The translations under genes were made by a program, and so were the position numbers. A DNA stretch of 64,000 nucleotides from Mucilaginibacter psychrotolerans (lineage in GTDB: Bacteria; Bacteroidota; Bacteroidia; Sphingobacteriales; Sphingobacteriaceae), in assembly GCF_004519315.1 (NCBI RefSeq), contig NZ_SOZE01000017.1, positions 1 through 64,000 of the forward strand. Reading direction: 5' to 3'. The notes under the pieces are model-generated. The model saw only the letters and a program-made list of their open reading frames with translations. It did no database searches and was not told where the DNA came from. Shown in pieces: positions 28,572 to 38,281 of the stretch; the stretch's first letter is position 1; each line of letters begins with the position of its first letter.

Positions 28572-29792
28572 TTATTTCATATAAACTATTTGAATAATTG
28601 GGTTATCATCTTCCTTTAAACCCTTAAGCAGTAATTCCATCTTTTTATGAGAGACAGCATCCTTAAAAGGAAAGGCCTGGGTATAGGAGTTAGATACTAC
28701 TTCCTGAAATTTTATTGGGTTCACTATACTGTAAAAGACAGTTTCACTACCCTGGCCGGTGGGCCAGAAAGGCATACCGCCGTCAATATCGTTGATCAGC
28801 CCAACGTCCAGCAACCGGTCTTTAAATGTGACGTTCATACACTTTTTTGTCTTTTTATTATATAATAAATTTCTTCTTGTTTGCTTATAAATGGCATTTA
28901 TCATGTAATAATTATCGGATTCGAAAACACTTCGGAGCAATAAATACTGCTTTATATATTTCTTTTTTAGTTCTTTATTGTTTCTACCATCATACGGCAT
29001 CATTTTATCATCCCATAATAAGTCAACCGTTTTTAACTTATCCTGTGCGTCCAGTTCAAAGATGTCGTCCGTGGTCGTTTGCCAGATATGTTGTTTATTG
29101 TGAAAACTGTAAACCTGTGCTCTTGATATATAATCTTGTTCATCAACCACATCGGGCAGGTTCTGCTCTCCTAGCACTTTTCCATTATAGTCAATAATAT
29201 AGATATGGGAATTTAAAATGAGTTTTCTTCCGGAACTTGGTGTAAAAAGTAAAATGCGGCCGTCCCCAAGCAGATACATATCTATGGGCTTGATCTTTAT
29301 TTTTATTTCCTGAAAACTCTCTGTGGTCAAATCTATTTTGATCACTTTTTGCTGGGCAGCATCAAGTATAAAGGCGAGGTTCTTTTGCTGATCTACTTTT
29401 ACACCGGAGAGATAGACATATTCACCCGGGCCTTTGCCTTGTCTGGAAATTGTTTTCAGATATTTCCCAAGCCTGTCAAACAAAAAGGCTCTTTGTGTTG
29501 CTCTATCCCAAACAAGTAAAAATTTGTCATAAAAATCAACGTTTAAATCGTCAGTCAATAAAATGCTGTCGGGCGCTGTAAGTTTAACATATTCAGAAGA
29601 TTTGGCGACCTCGGAGAGTTTAACCTGGGTCGTGTTATTTTTACCATCTGTAATATCAGAATATTTACCTTTCGGTTTCTCCCGTTTACATGATGATAAA
29701 CAAGCGATCGTTAAAACCGCATATATAATATGCCTGTAATTTTTCAACAGTAACCTTTTACGGTTACTGTTGAATATAAGATGTTTGTACAT
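28572..29792 (-). CDS. six-bladed beta-propeller lipoprotein
   Basis: This is 406 residues. Lipobox ACLSSC gives Cys35, late because of a basic N-terminal extension. The body has repeated blade motifs such as FLFDRLGKYLKTISRQGKGPGEY, IYIIDYNGKVLGE and FELDAQDKLKTV, the pattern of the Bacteroidota six-bladed beta-propeller lipoprotein family (NHL-like). Members are often encoded next to NVEALA-type peptides, as here (29802 and 30187). It probably binds peptide or carbohydrate at the cell surface. A TTG at 29744 after the hairpin (29743-29774) is an alternative start, giving a shorter signal peptide. Confidence 0.82.
   Translation of the reverse strand: MYKHLIFNSNRKRLLLKNYRHIIYAVLTIACLSSCKREKPKGKYSDITDGKNNTTQVKLSEVAKSSEYVKLTAPDSILLTDDLNVDFYDKFLLVWDRATQRAFLFDRLGKYLKTISRQGKGPGEYVYLSGVKVDQQKNLAFILDAAQQKVIKIDLTTESFQEIKIKIKPIDMYLLGDGRILLFTPSSGRKLILNSHIYIIDYNGKVLGEQNLPDVVDEQDYISRAQVYSFHNKQHIWQTTTDDIFELDAQDKLKTVDLLWDDKMMPYDGRNNKELKKKYIKQYLLLRSVFESDNYYMINAIYKQTRRNLLYNKKTKKCMNVTFKDRLLDVGLINDIDGGMPFWPTGQGSETVFYSIVNPIKFQEVVSNSYTQAFPFKDAVSHKKMELLLKGLKEDDNPIIQIVYMK
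29743..29774 (-). promoter_or_regulatory. strong hairpin across the start of the propeller gene
   Basis: A perfect 13-bp stem (29743-29755 with 29762-29774) and 6-nt loop covers roughly codons 7-17 of the propeller gene. No T run follows on the minus strand, so it is not a classic terminator. It may slow translation, stop transcripts in part, or protect the upstream peptide mRNAs from decay. Confidence 0.5.
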
Positions 29793-29801
29793 TTATAAGT
29801 G

Positions 29802-30176
29802 CTATAGGGTATAACACTTAACTAAATCTGTCGATTCTGCGCACCATGCTTCATTACATGAGCCACAGCAACGGGGATGACATGCGATTACATTACCCTC
29901 GTTAACATCAGGGCCGGGAGCATCATGGTAACAGTCTTTACCGGTATCAACTTCCATCGAATTTAAATTTCTTATTCCGATTTTAAGACATTTCGCAACG
30001 GGGGTTGATTCACCTCCGGAACTTTGCGCGTTAACAGTCAGCCTTGCCAAATCTATGCTGGCTGTTCTTCCAGCGTCTTTTTTGCTTATTATGACATTTG
30101 TTACTAACATAACTGCGAATGCTACGCCAAGCAAGCCATAAACAATTAATGTGATTTTATTTTTAAAGATTTTCAT
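29802..30176 (-). CDS. small Cys-rich secreted peptide, NVEALA-like
   Basis: I chose the ATG at 30176 (MKIFKNKITL), giving 124 residues; an upstream frame start at 30281 would overlap the previous gene. A membrane helix (about 9-29) is followed by ASIDLARLTVNAQSS, in which VNA fits a signal-peptidase I site and the pattern matches NVEALA leaders. The mature part has eight cysteines and the motif GPDVNEGNV, shared with its neighbour. It is probably a secreted disulfide-rich peptide with unknown activity. Confidence 0.7.
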   Translation of the reverse strand: MKIFKNKITLIVYGLLGVAFAVMLVTNVIISKKDAGRTASIDLARLTVNAQSSGGESTPVAKCLKIGIRNLNSMEVDTGKDCYHDAPGPDVNEGNVIACHPRCCGSCNEAWCAESTDLVKCYTL

Positions 30177-30186
30177 TCTGATAAAA

Positions 30187-30552
30187 TTAATTAGTGTAGC
30201 ATCCTGAACTTGTTTTGCACGAAGTAGCGTTGCAATACGTATCGAGCGCAATTGGCACGCAACTTTGGACATCCCCTTCATTCATATCGGGCCCGGTTAC
30301 TTCAACCATACAATCCAAGCCTGAATCTTTTAGTTTACTGTGATTAACCCGTTCATGAATTTGCAGGCAGTTGGCCGGGGCGTGTCCTTCTCCCCCCGTT
30401 TGAGCTGAAGCCTGCAATGAAGTCAGGTCGACACTGGCTAGCCTGCCGTCTTTTTTTACAAAATTTAAGGTGTTAAATGAAATTACGCCTAAAACACATA
30501 GTAATAAGCAGCATTTCCCAACGATCAGCAATTTTCGATTTGTTTTTTCCAT
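30187..30552 (-). CDS. small Cys-rich secreted peptide, NVEALA-like (paralogue)
   Basis: This 121-residue protein has a membrane helix (about 8-27) and then ASVDLTSLQASAQTGGEG, with ASA as a likely signal-peptidase I site. The mature part has six cysteines and the motif GPDMNEGDV, which the adjacent peptide also has. Mature regions are otherwise divergent, as expected for fast-evolving secreted peptides. It is the first gene after a 144-base gap behind the RND genes, so it may have its own promoter. Confidence 0.7.
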   Translation of the reverse strand: MEKTNRKLLIVGKCCLLLCVLGVISFNTLNFVKKDGRLASVDLTSLQASAQTGGEGHAPANCLQIHERVNHSKLKDSGLDCMVEVTGPDMNEGDVQSCVPIALDTYCNATSCKTSSGCYTN

Positions 30553-30696
30553 AGCTGTAATTTAGTGTGAGTTAATGTTTTATAATCCTAAATATACATA
30601 TCGGAATACCCCAAAACGGCTGATACTAAGGCAGGTTATGAGTAATACACCTATCGTTAAGGATTTGAGGCTTATCTGATAGAATTATCAATGAAG

Positions 30697-33600
30697 CTAC
30701 ATTTGGAAAAAAGCCCGTTTCTCTGTTTCACTTTCGGTTTTCCTATAATAAAACCAATACACCAATGGTATAAAATACAAACTGACCGGTGTTCCCAAAA
30801 GCATTCCCCCGATAAGCGCAAGGGATAGGGGCCGCTGCAAAACAGAACCAATATCATTACCGAAAAGAAAAGGAGCAACAGAAAGTATAGTTGTTGTCGC
30901 TGTCATGATAATTGACTTCAGCCTTTTTAAACCCGCCGTGTGTATTGCATCCATCAGTTTAAGGCCCTCTATCCGGCGTAATTGATTTACGGTATCGATC
31001 TTTAAAATAGAATCATTGATAATAATTCCGCACATAACCACCAGACCGATCAAGGAGATCAGATTAATCGAAGAATTGCCCAGAAAAAGCATTATAAGAG
31101 CGCCGGTCATGCTTATCGGAAGTTCAAAAAGAACGATGAGGGGTTGCACCAATGATTCAAACTGCGCCGCAAGTATAAAATATAATAAGAGAACCGCAAC
31201 TGCCAGCACCGCGCACATTTCGTATATCATTTGCTTATTAGAAAAATAGCTTCCGGAAAAATTCACGTTAAGCCTGTTTTGGCCTTTTAACGTCTGTTGC
31301 ACAAAGCGCTCGATCTGTACCGGGTCTTCTGTTTTTACGGACAAGGGAATGTAGTTACCGCTCCTGCCTCCCTCTATTGTCTTATAATTCTGTTCCTGGC
31401 TAACCCTCAGAAAACCGGAAACAGGAATTTCCGCACCATTGGAATTAACCACCGTAAGGCTGCTCAGTACAGGACCAAGGTTGTTAAGCTGAGCCCTTAA
31501 TACAATAGGGATATCCTCACTTCCGTTGTGTAAATTACCAACCTCGCTCACCGATAGTTTTCTTTTTATCTGTTGTGAAAGTGCTTCCGGGGAGATGTTG
31601 TATAAAATCAACTTCTCGAGATTCACATTTAATAACAGTGTTTTTTGTACATTGACCGGACTAATGAAAGAGTTATTGAATTGCCGCATTACCCGCGTCC
31701 TCAGTTCCTGTGTTTCGGCAATGGAAGGCAGCAATCCTGTTTCACCAGCCTGTGAAAACTGGATAACCAAGTCGGCTTCCGGATCACCCAATATTTGCTC
31801 AAAAATACTTTTCGGGGCTTGCATGGTCAAAGACGCTTCAGGGTAATAATATGTAAGGTAGTCGGAAATCCGGCTTTTTACTGCGCCAAGAGATTTGCTG
31901 TTTTTTACCTTAAGATAGATTTTCGCTTCCGAAGGAGACTGTTGTTTTTCCTTATTTAGCAGATATTGTTGCTCACCGACCTGCGCATTAGATTGCAAGA
32001 TGTCATTTGATACAGCTTTGATAAGTAAAATAGAGCGGGCAGCATTTTCATCGACGGTTATATTCCTATTCCAATCGACTGTTGTTATAAGTTCTGTTTC
32101 CTCAAATGCAGGTAATTTTTCTTTTTTCAGATGAGAGAATAAAATGATATTGGTTAGCATTAATGCGATCACGATTAAAAGGGACACTATTTTATGTCTA
32201 AAAACCCAATGAAACCCGGATTCGTAGAATTTTTGAAAAACATTGATACCATATTTGTTAAAAAACTCCTTTTCAAAATTTCTCGTTTTAGAGCCGTGAA
32301 ACAATCTGTATAGTACAGGCAATAAAGTCACAGATACCAAAAGGGAAACCGACAAACCAAGTGTCACCGCCATCGCCTGGTCGTAAAATAAGGCTCCTGC
32401 AATCCCGCTCAAAAATATCAACGGCAAAAAAACAGAACAAGTAGTCATTGCTGAAGCGATCAATGGGCGGATGATCTCGGTTGTACCTTTTACACAAGAT
32501 TCATGTAAACTGAAACCGCGCTCACTATATTGAGTGATATTATCGATAACAATTATCGAATTATCGATCATCAGGCCTACCCCGAGAACAAGCCCTGATA
32601 ACGAAATTATATTGACAGAGAGGTTGATAAACCGGAAGCAAAGAATAGTTATGATAAGGCAGACCGGAATAGTTACGCCGATCAAAAGCGGTGCCCTGAT
32701 GTTTTTCAAAAAAAAGAACATGAGTAAAAAAGCAAGGGTGCTCCCTATGTACAAATCTTGCTTTAGATTATTTATGGAAAACTCCAGTAGTACTGTTTGG
32801 TCTTGCGTCTGTTCAAAAATCAGATCCGGAAATTCGTTTGTAAACTCTGTTGTCAGGTTATTAACTGCATTTCTTAGATCCGTCATTTTAGCATCCGGCT
32901 GTTTGATGATCGCAATATTTAGCGCATCTTGGTTATGTGCGATAAACCTTCCTTTAGCCGCCTGTTGCCTTATTCCAACATCAGCAATATTCCTCAATTT
33001 GAAAACCCTCCCTTTAAATTTAAATTGGAGGTTCCTGATATCTTCGACGTTTATTGGATTTGCTTCGGCGAACCTGATACTATAGGCCAATTTTCCGTCC
33101 ACAACCGAAACGTTGCCAAATGAAAAATTATTATTTGCGATGATCTGCTGAAAATCTTCGTCCGTGATATTTAGGGAGGCAACCGCATTACTATTGGGGA
33201 TAATGTATATTTCAGGAAGGCTTATGCCCGTCAGATCTGCAACCGCAATCTCAGGCAGTTGCTCCAGCCTGCGTTTGATCACATGTGTTGCAAACTCACT
33301 TAGCTCGATAAAACGGGCTATATTTTTCACCGATCTGGAGCTATCTTTCAAACGGAGGTTCAAATAAAATACGGGGATATCAGTCGCTGAGGCTTTTACG
33401 GCTCTTGGCCTTTCTGTCCCCTTCGGCAGGCTATTCATCGCCAGGTCAATCTTTTCATTGACTTCCATAAATGCCATGTCTACGTCCGAACCATATTTAA
33501 ACCGCAATTTTATAATAGAATAGCCGTCACGTGTTTCACTATGTACATTATCAATAGATGACACTTGTTGTAAATTTGACCTTAATGTCTGAACAACGGT

Positions 33601-33777
33601 GCTTTCAATATCTTTCGCAGATAAATTATCTTTCGATATGTGAACAGTTATTTCCGGTATTCCAATATCCGGCAGCGGGGATACCGGAATGTGTAAAGAA
33701 GCCATAATGCCAAGCAAAACCAGGGCTATAAAAACCATTATTACCGAAACTGGCTTTTTTATCAAAAATCCGATCAT
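30697..33777 (-). CDS. RND-family efflux transporter subunit (HAE1/CusA-like), 1026 aa
   Basis: This has the standard RND layout: TM1 at about 8-25, a large periplasmic porter loop, TM2-6, a second loop and TM7-12. TM4 carries GVGLMIDNSIIVID, where the first acidic relay residue is present and the second is Asn, as in HAE1/CusA types. TM10 has GIIINDSILKID. RND pumps use the proton gradient to drive substrates from periplasm to outside together with an adaptor and a TolC channel. The gene starts 4 nt after the other RND gene ends, suggesting a heteromeric pump. Confidence 0.93.
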   Translation of the reverse strand: MIGFLIKKPVSVIMVFIALVLLGIMASLHIPVSPLPDIGIPEITVHISKDNLSAKDIESTVVQTLRSNLQQVSSIDNVHSETRDGYSIIKLRFKYGSDVDMAFMEVNEKIDLAMNSLPKGTERPRAVKASATDIPVFYLNLRLKDSSRSVKNIARFIELSEFATHVIKRRLEQLPEIAVADLTGISLPEIYIIPNSNAVASLNITDEDFQQIIANNNFSFGNVSVVDGKLAYSIRFAEANPINVEDIRNLQFKFKGRVFKLRNIADVGIRQQAAKGRFIAHNQDALNIAIIKQPDAKMTDLRNAVNNLTTEFTNEFPDLIFEQTQDQTVLLEFSINNLKQDLYIGSTLAFLLMFFFLKNIRAPLLIGVTIPVCLIITILCFRFINLSVNIISLSGLVLGVGLMIDNSIIVIDNITQYSERGFSLHESCVKGTTEIIRPLIASAMTTCSVFLPLIFLSGIAGALFYDQAMAVTLGLSVSLLVSVTLLPVLYRLFHGSKTRNFEKEFFNKYGINVFQKFYESGFHWVFRHKIVSLLIVIALMLTNIILFSHLKKEKLPAFEETELITTVDWNRNITVDENAARSILLIKAVSNDILQSNAQVGEQQYLLNKEKQQSPSEAKIYLKVKNSKSLGAVKSRISDYLTYYYPEASLTMQAPKSIFEQILGDPEADLVIQFSQAGETGLLPSIAETQELRTRVMRQFNNSFISPVNVQKTLLLNVNLEKLILYNISPEALSQQIKRKLSVSEVGNLHNGSEDIPIVLRAQLNNLGPVLSSLTVVNSNGAEIPVSGFLRVSQEQNYKTIEGGRSGNYIPLSVKTEDPVQIERFVQQTLKGQNRLNVNFSGSYFSNKQMIYEMCAVLAVAVLLLYFILAAQFESLVQPLIVLFELPISMTGALIMLFLGNSSINLISLIGLVVMCGIIINDSILKIDTVNQLRRIEGLKLMDAIHTAGLKRLKSIIMTATTTILSVAPFLFGNDIGSVLQRPLSLALIGGMLLGTPVSLYFIPLVYWFYYRKTESETEKRAFFQM

Positions 33778-33781
33778 TTAA

Positions 33782-36700
33782 TTACCAATTTATTTTACCC
33801 CTAATATTTAGCCCGCGTAAAAGGACCGGCAAAAAAACGATAAGCGCCAACATGGAAAACAGCACGCCACCCGTTACGCTCATCGCCAAGGGGTACCAAA
33901 AAGCTTCCTGAACAGAAAATATAAAGGGGAGCATTCCAATAACCACTGAAGTACGGCTTAAAATCACCGGGATGATCTTTGAACTGTACGCTTTCATATA
34001 AAGTAACAGCCGGGGCCTTGTAGGCATATCTCTCATATAATTATTATAATCATTTAAGATATACAAAGCTGAACTCACACTAACTCCGCACAACATGATA
34101 AGTGCGACATATCCCCCCTCATCAAATGGATAACCCCATATATAGGAGGTAAAAAAAACCCCGATGAAACCCACCGGCACGGTGGCCAATACCGCGAATG
34201 CCTGATAAATACTATTTAAAAGGACAACACAGATCGCAAACACAATCATTATTGCCAAAACAATTGCCCAAACAAGTTTCGCTTTTTCTTCCTGCCAGAA
34301 ATCGCGTTCAGAAGGTTTTAGTGTGTAACCAATTGGCAAGCGGTTACGAACATCATATAAAATCCTGTCGGATATGATCGCCCCCAATTTCTGATCGCCG
34401 GTAAAATCATAGCTGACAACTATCTGATACTGTTGGTTCTGCCTGTCAATGCTTTCCCCTATCTTATCTTTATTGATGATTGCAAACTCCTTTAATCTCA
34501 CATAAACATTTGAATCAGCGCGGATTGGATTGTTCATTACTTCCCAAAAGCTAATAACCGGTTTTTCCGGCACCAATACAACCGGCGTATAACTCTCATT
34601 GAAAAACACAACGGCGGCTACCTGACGGTAGCCGGTAAATTCGTTGATAGAAGTATTAATATTTGCCGTTGAGATTTCATTCGCAAGGAGCTTATCCGGC
34701 CGGGGTACCTTGAACACATATTCATAACTGTTTTTTGCACCGCCGTAATCAAGTTCTCCCCCTACCGCAATTTTGTTAATACGCGGATTTTTTGCCAGTG
34801 TTTCCCGGATTTGATCCGCGAATTGACGTAACACCTGATAATTATACCCCTGCAGGGTAAAGCCGTAGTTTGAAGTTTCCGTATTAATTTCGTTGTTGAA
34901 CGCTTGTCCTATACCAGAAATCTCAAAGTCTGCCAGACCAGTTAGTATTGCCTTGCTTTCTAACTGGCTTTTAAGCTTCAGCGGGAATATATTTTTGGTG
35001 TTTTTTTTAAAGATTATATCAATCATAGCGCTTTGCCCGCTTTGCACCCAGCACTGAAATTGTTCGATTTCCTGAAACTGTGAAAGGTAATTTTCAAAAG
35101 AAGATGCTATTTTATTCATTTGCTGGAGCGATGCGCCGTTTGGCATTTTTATATTAACCGTCAGGTGCTGGCGGTCAATCGTACCGGACGAAAAGCCTGT
35201 CCGCTCCGATTCGTCTAAGAACAAGCGAAGCGACCCTCCAAAACATACATCAACCCATGGTCTGATATTAATGTTATAGATATCATTGCCGATCACATTA
35301 TTATAAACCTTTGCCCATTTCGTATCCCCCTCCAGTTTATATGGGAGCATAAACACCGGAAGTCCAAATAACAGGACCACAAAAATGATCAAGATCCATT
35401 TGAATCTGATAAATAAAGCGATAGCCAGCAGATAGTATCGATTGTAAAGCACAATCCACTTTTTGTGCCTGGCGATCCCGTTAGCATGTTTTCGTTTTAA
35501 AGGTATTTTCTGCAACAATGCAGGAATAAAAAGGAGGGATATCAGCAACGACAAACCGATGTTTATAATGAATATCCACGCAAAGTCGATTAGCTTTACC
35601 TGTTGCTCCTTGTCAAGGAAGAACACGATAGCCACAGCACCTATAGTTGTACAGCTTGCTCCGGCCACTGCCAGCAAAATCCGAAGGTTTTTTTTGTGAT
35701 TGATATGGTCAATAACAACGATTGTGTTATCGATCATGACGCCCATGGAGATGGTTATGGCAGCCAAAGAATACAAATGGATTTCAATTTTAAATAGGTA
35801 GTACAGGCATGATGCAATTAACAAGTTTCCAAAAAGAGATATTGAAATGATCAAGAGATATTGAAACTGCCGGCTGACTAGAAAGACAAAAATTAAAAGG
35901 ATCAAAAATGTCGCAACAGTACGCCATAAAATTTTTTGGCTTTCTTTCTTTAAAAATTCCGTGGAATCATAAGACAAAATTACAGCGTACCCGGAGGGCA
36001 ATAATCTGGTTGCCGATTTTAGCTTTTCCTTGATTTTTGCGGCAAGAACCAGATAGTTTGACCCTTTGCGAGCTAAAACTTCCATATTGACAGTGCTAAG
36101 CCCGTTTATACGATAATACGCGTGCTCCTCCTGCAGCACGTATTTTATATCAACTAACTCAGTCAAAAAAAGATCATGTCCCCCAACCCGTTTTACAAAT
36201 ACCTTATCCCATTTGAGCTTATTTACTGTTTGAAATGTATTCGTTTTTAGCGTTACGAAACAAAATTCAGTTTTACCGGGGACGCGGGGGTCATCCACCA
36301 TCGTCCGTCCAAGGCTATATTCGTTATTCCGGGAAGATACTGCGCCTATAATATCCTGAGTCGTAACACCACGCCTTCGCAACTTTTCCTGATTATACAA
36401 CAACTGCCAACAATAGCCGTTTGCGCCTGATATATTAATGGCCGCTATACCCTGTATGTCGATCAGGTTGTTTTTTATTCTCCGTTCAACAAGCCGTTGA
36501 ATGTCTGCGGCACTACCTTTACCATTTATAGTGAAGGTTAAAATACTTTTTTTGTCATTTTCTGAATTTTCGTTTTCAGAAGAAACCTGAGGAAACGAGG
36601 CATTTACAGGAAGCCGAAGGTATAATCTCCGCATCAAGGTAGCAATCTCAAACTTGGTTTGAGATTTATTGACAGTGTTATCCAACCGGATGTGAATCCG

Positions 36701-36985
36701 GCCTGCCCCATTAGATGAACTGGATATGATATCATTGACACCTTTAATTGTCGCGAGTGAACCCTCTATCTTAGAAGTAATCTGTTGTTCAACCATGGCC
36801 GCCGATGCCTCGGGCCATCGAAAATCGATGGAAAGACTGTTTGATGATTGTGCAGGTTCTAAGCTCAGTGATAAAAAAGGTAGGCTAAACATTCCAACAA
36901 TGCAAAAAACTGCGAAAAGTGTAATAAGGCTGAATGGCGATAAAACCGTAGCCAAATTAGTTTTCAGTTTTTCTTGCTTAGTCAT
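33782..36985 (-). CDS. RND-family efflux transporter subunit, 1067 aa
   Basis: This RND protein of 1067 residues overlaps the end of the adaptor gene by 8 nt. TM4 has ISMGVMIDNTIVVID. TM10 reads GVSVSSALYILND, where most homologues have a polar or charged pair (NN, NA), so the proton relay may be weakened. A partner with normal TM10 is encoded next door, which fits MdtB/MdtC-like heteromeric pumps. The large periplasmic loops are both present, so this is a full-length transporter. Confidence 0.92.
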   Translation of the reverse strand: MTKQEKLKTNLATVLSPFSLITLFAVFCIVGMFSLPFLSLSLEPAQSSNSLSIDFRWPEASAAMVEQQITSKIEGSLATIKGVNDIISSSSNGAGRIHIRLDNTVNKSQTKFEIATLMRRLYLRLPVNASFPQVSSENENSENDKKSILTFTINGKGSAADIQRLVERRIKNNLIDIQGIAAINISGANGYCWQLLYNQEKLRRRGVTTQDIIGAVSSRNNEYSLGRTMVDDPRVPGKTEFCFVTLKTNTFQTVNKLKWDKVFVKRVGGHDLFLTELVDIKYVLQEEHAYYRINGLSTVNMEVLARKGSNYLVLAAKIKEKLKSATRLLPSGYAVILSYDSTEFLKKESQKILWRTVATFLILLIFVFLVSRQFQYLLIISISLFGNLLIASCLYYLFKIEIHLYSLAAITISMGVMIDNTIVVIDHINHKKNLRILLAVAGASCTTIGAVAIVFFLDKEQQVKLIDFAWIFIINIGLSLLISLLFIPALLQKIPLKRKHANGIARHKKWIVLYNRYYLLAIALFIRFKWILIIFVVLLFGLPVFMLPYKLEGDTKWAKVYNNVIGNDIYNINIRPWVDVCFGGSLRLFLDESERTGFSSGTIDRQHLTVNIKMPNGASLQQMNKIASSFENYLSQFQEIEQFQCWVQSGQSAMIDIIFKKNTKNIFPLKLKSQLESKAILTGLADFEISGIGQAFNNEINTETSNYGFTLQGYNYQVLRQFADQIRETLAKNPRINKIAVGGELDYGGAKNSYEYVFKVPRPDKLLANEISTANINTSINEFTGYRQVAAVVFFNESYTPVVLVPEKPVISFWEVMNNPIRADSNVYVRLKEFAIINKDKIGESIDRQNQQYQIVVSYDFTGDQKLGAIISDRILYDVRNRLPIGYTLKPSERDFWQEEKAKLVWAIVLAIMIVFAICVVLLNSIYQAFAVLATVPVGFIGVFFTSYIWGYPFDEGGYVALIMLCGVSVSSALYILNDYNNYMRDMPTRPRLLLYMKAYSSKIIPVILSRTSVVIGMLPFIFSVQEAFWYPLAMSVTGGVLFSMLALIVFLPVLLRGLNIRGKINW

Positions 36986-38060
36986 TCTTCTCTACAGATG
37001 CTGCAATTTTCACCTCTGAATCATGAGCCAGATTTGTGTTGTTCGTGACAATTACTTTTTGACCGATTTTTAAACCGCTCCGGATACATACATATTCCCT
37101 GTTCTGCAAATCGGTTTCCACATAATTCCATTTGGCATGTCCGTTTATAAAAGAAAATACAACATCTCTGTTATCCCGCTGAACCAATGCCTCCTTGGGA
37201 ATATATATTTTATTCGGAATACTTTTTTTTATGATCACTTTTAAGTTCATTCCATTTAACAGGCGCTTATTCTTATTATTCACTGTGCCCGTAATTTTGA
37301 TCATACCGTTCACATCAATGGACGGATTGATTTGCGTGACATTACCGGGCACTTCACTATCATCCCCATAAGGGATCACGGCCATTTTAGTACCATTTGA
37401 CAAAAACCGGAATTCCGATTCCAAGACATTGAACTCAATTTCTATTTCACTGTCGTCAATCAATGTACAGAAGTGTTTGAACGCATCAGTATTGTTATCT
37501 TCCCGCGCTTCCAAATCTGCGATACGACCCGAAAAAGGGGCTATTATCGTGTTTTTGCGTAGTGATGTCCGCGCATCAGAATAATCATATACGGCGTTGT
37601 TAAACCCGCTCTTAACTTTTGCCATTTGCAGGATACCGGCAGGTACCCTGGCCGAATCTTTTAACCGGTAACCATAATCGATCAGGCGATCATCCAATTC
37701 TACAAACGCCTTTTCAAGCAATGTTTTCGACCTTAAGACTCTTTTACTTGATTCCGTATCATCGAGTTGAGCCAAAACCTGGCCTTTATTCACTACGTCG
37801 CCATTTTTGACGAAAATACGCCGGATGCGTTCCTGAGCCTGAAATCTAACGTCAGCATTTCTTTTAGCCAGCGCCTTACCGTTGCCTAGTATTTCAAGAT
37901 CAAAGGCACCTTTACTAACATCAGCAATCTCCACCAAAACAGCCTCTTTCTGGAATATATTTTTTACCGAACTTGTTTTGGTTTCCTTTTCCGGCTCGTT
38001 TGAGCAATCGAAAAAGCAAATGCTTAGCATAAAAAACAAGATAAATTTGTGTTTATACAT
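36978..38060 (-). CDS. RND periplasmic adaptor lipoprotein (HlyD/MFP family)
   Basis: The 360-residue protein has a signal peptide with lipidated Cys19 (CFFDC). A lipoyl/hairpin part follows with RIRRIFVKNGDVVNKGQVLA, then a coiled-coil hairpin (about 100-160), the second half-lipoyl motif NTIIAPFSGRIADLEAREDNN, and a beta-barrel and MP domain. It links the two RND inner-membrane subunits with the outer-membrane channel TolC. The gene ends 8 nt inside the next RND gene, so it is clearly co-translated with it. Confidence 0.93.
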   Translation of the reverse strand: MYKHKFILFFMLSICFFDCSNEPEKETKTSSVKNIFQKEAVLVEIADVSKGAFDLEILGNGKALAKRNADVRFQAQERIRRIFVKNGDVVNKGQVLAQLDDTESSKRVLRSKTLLEKAFVELDDRLIDYGYRLKDSARVPAGILQMAKVKSGFNNAVYDYSDARTSLRKNTIIAPFSGRIADLEAREDNNTDAFKHFCTLIDDSEIEIEFNVLESEFRFLSNGTKMAVIPYGDDSEVPGNVTQINPSIDVNGMIKITGTVNNKNKRLLNGMNLKVIIKKSIPNKIYIPKEALVQRDNRDVVFSFINGHAKWNYVETDLQNREYVCIRSGLKIGQKVIVTNNTNLAHDSEVKIAASVEKND

Positions 38061-38281
38061 AAATAATCATCAGCCAAAATATTAATGGCTTATAAAGATA
38101 ACATGTGCCGGTATGCAGAAGGACTTCCAAAACAGGCTTTAAGAATATCAGATCATTGACAATGAATTCCTTATAAAGACAGTTGAATATTACTGTAACC
38201 GATATAGCGATGACATTCACAACCACTTAGATTTGACCTGCAATGCCATGTAAACCCTTGTAATTTTAAATAACCCGGTCA

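Noticed and set aside
32534..33085. A 183-codon plus-strand frame opposite the RND gene
   Set aside because: It is antisense to conserved transmembrane sequence of the RND pump; its composition is a shadow of that gene.
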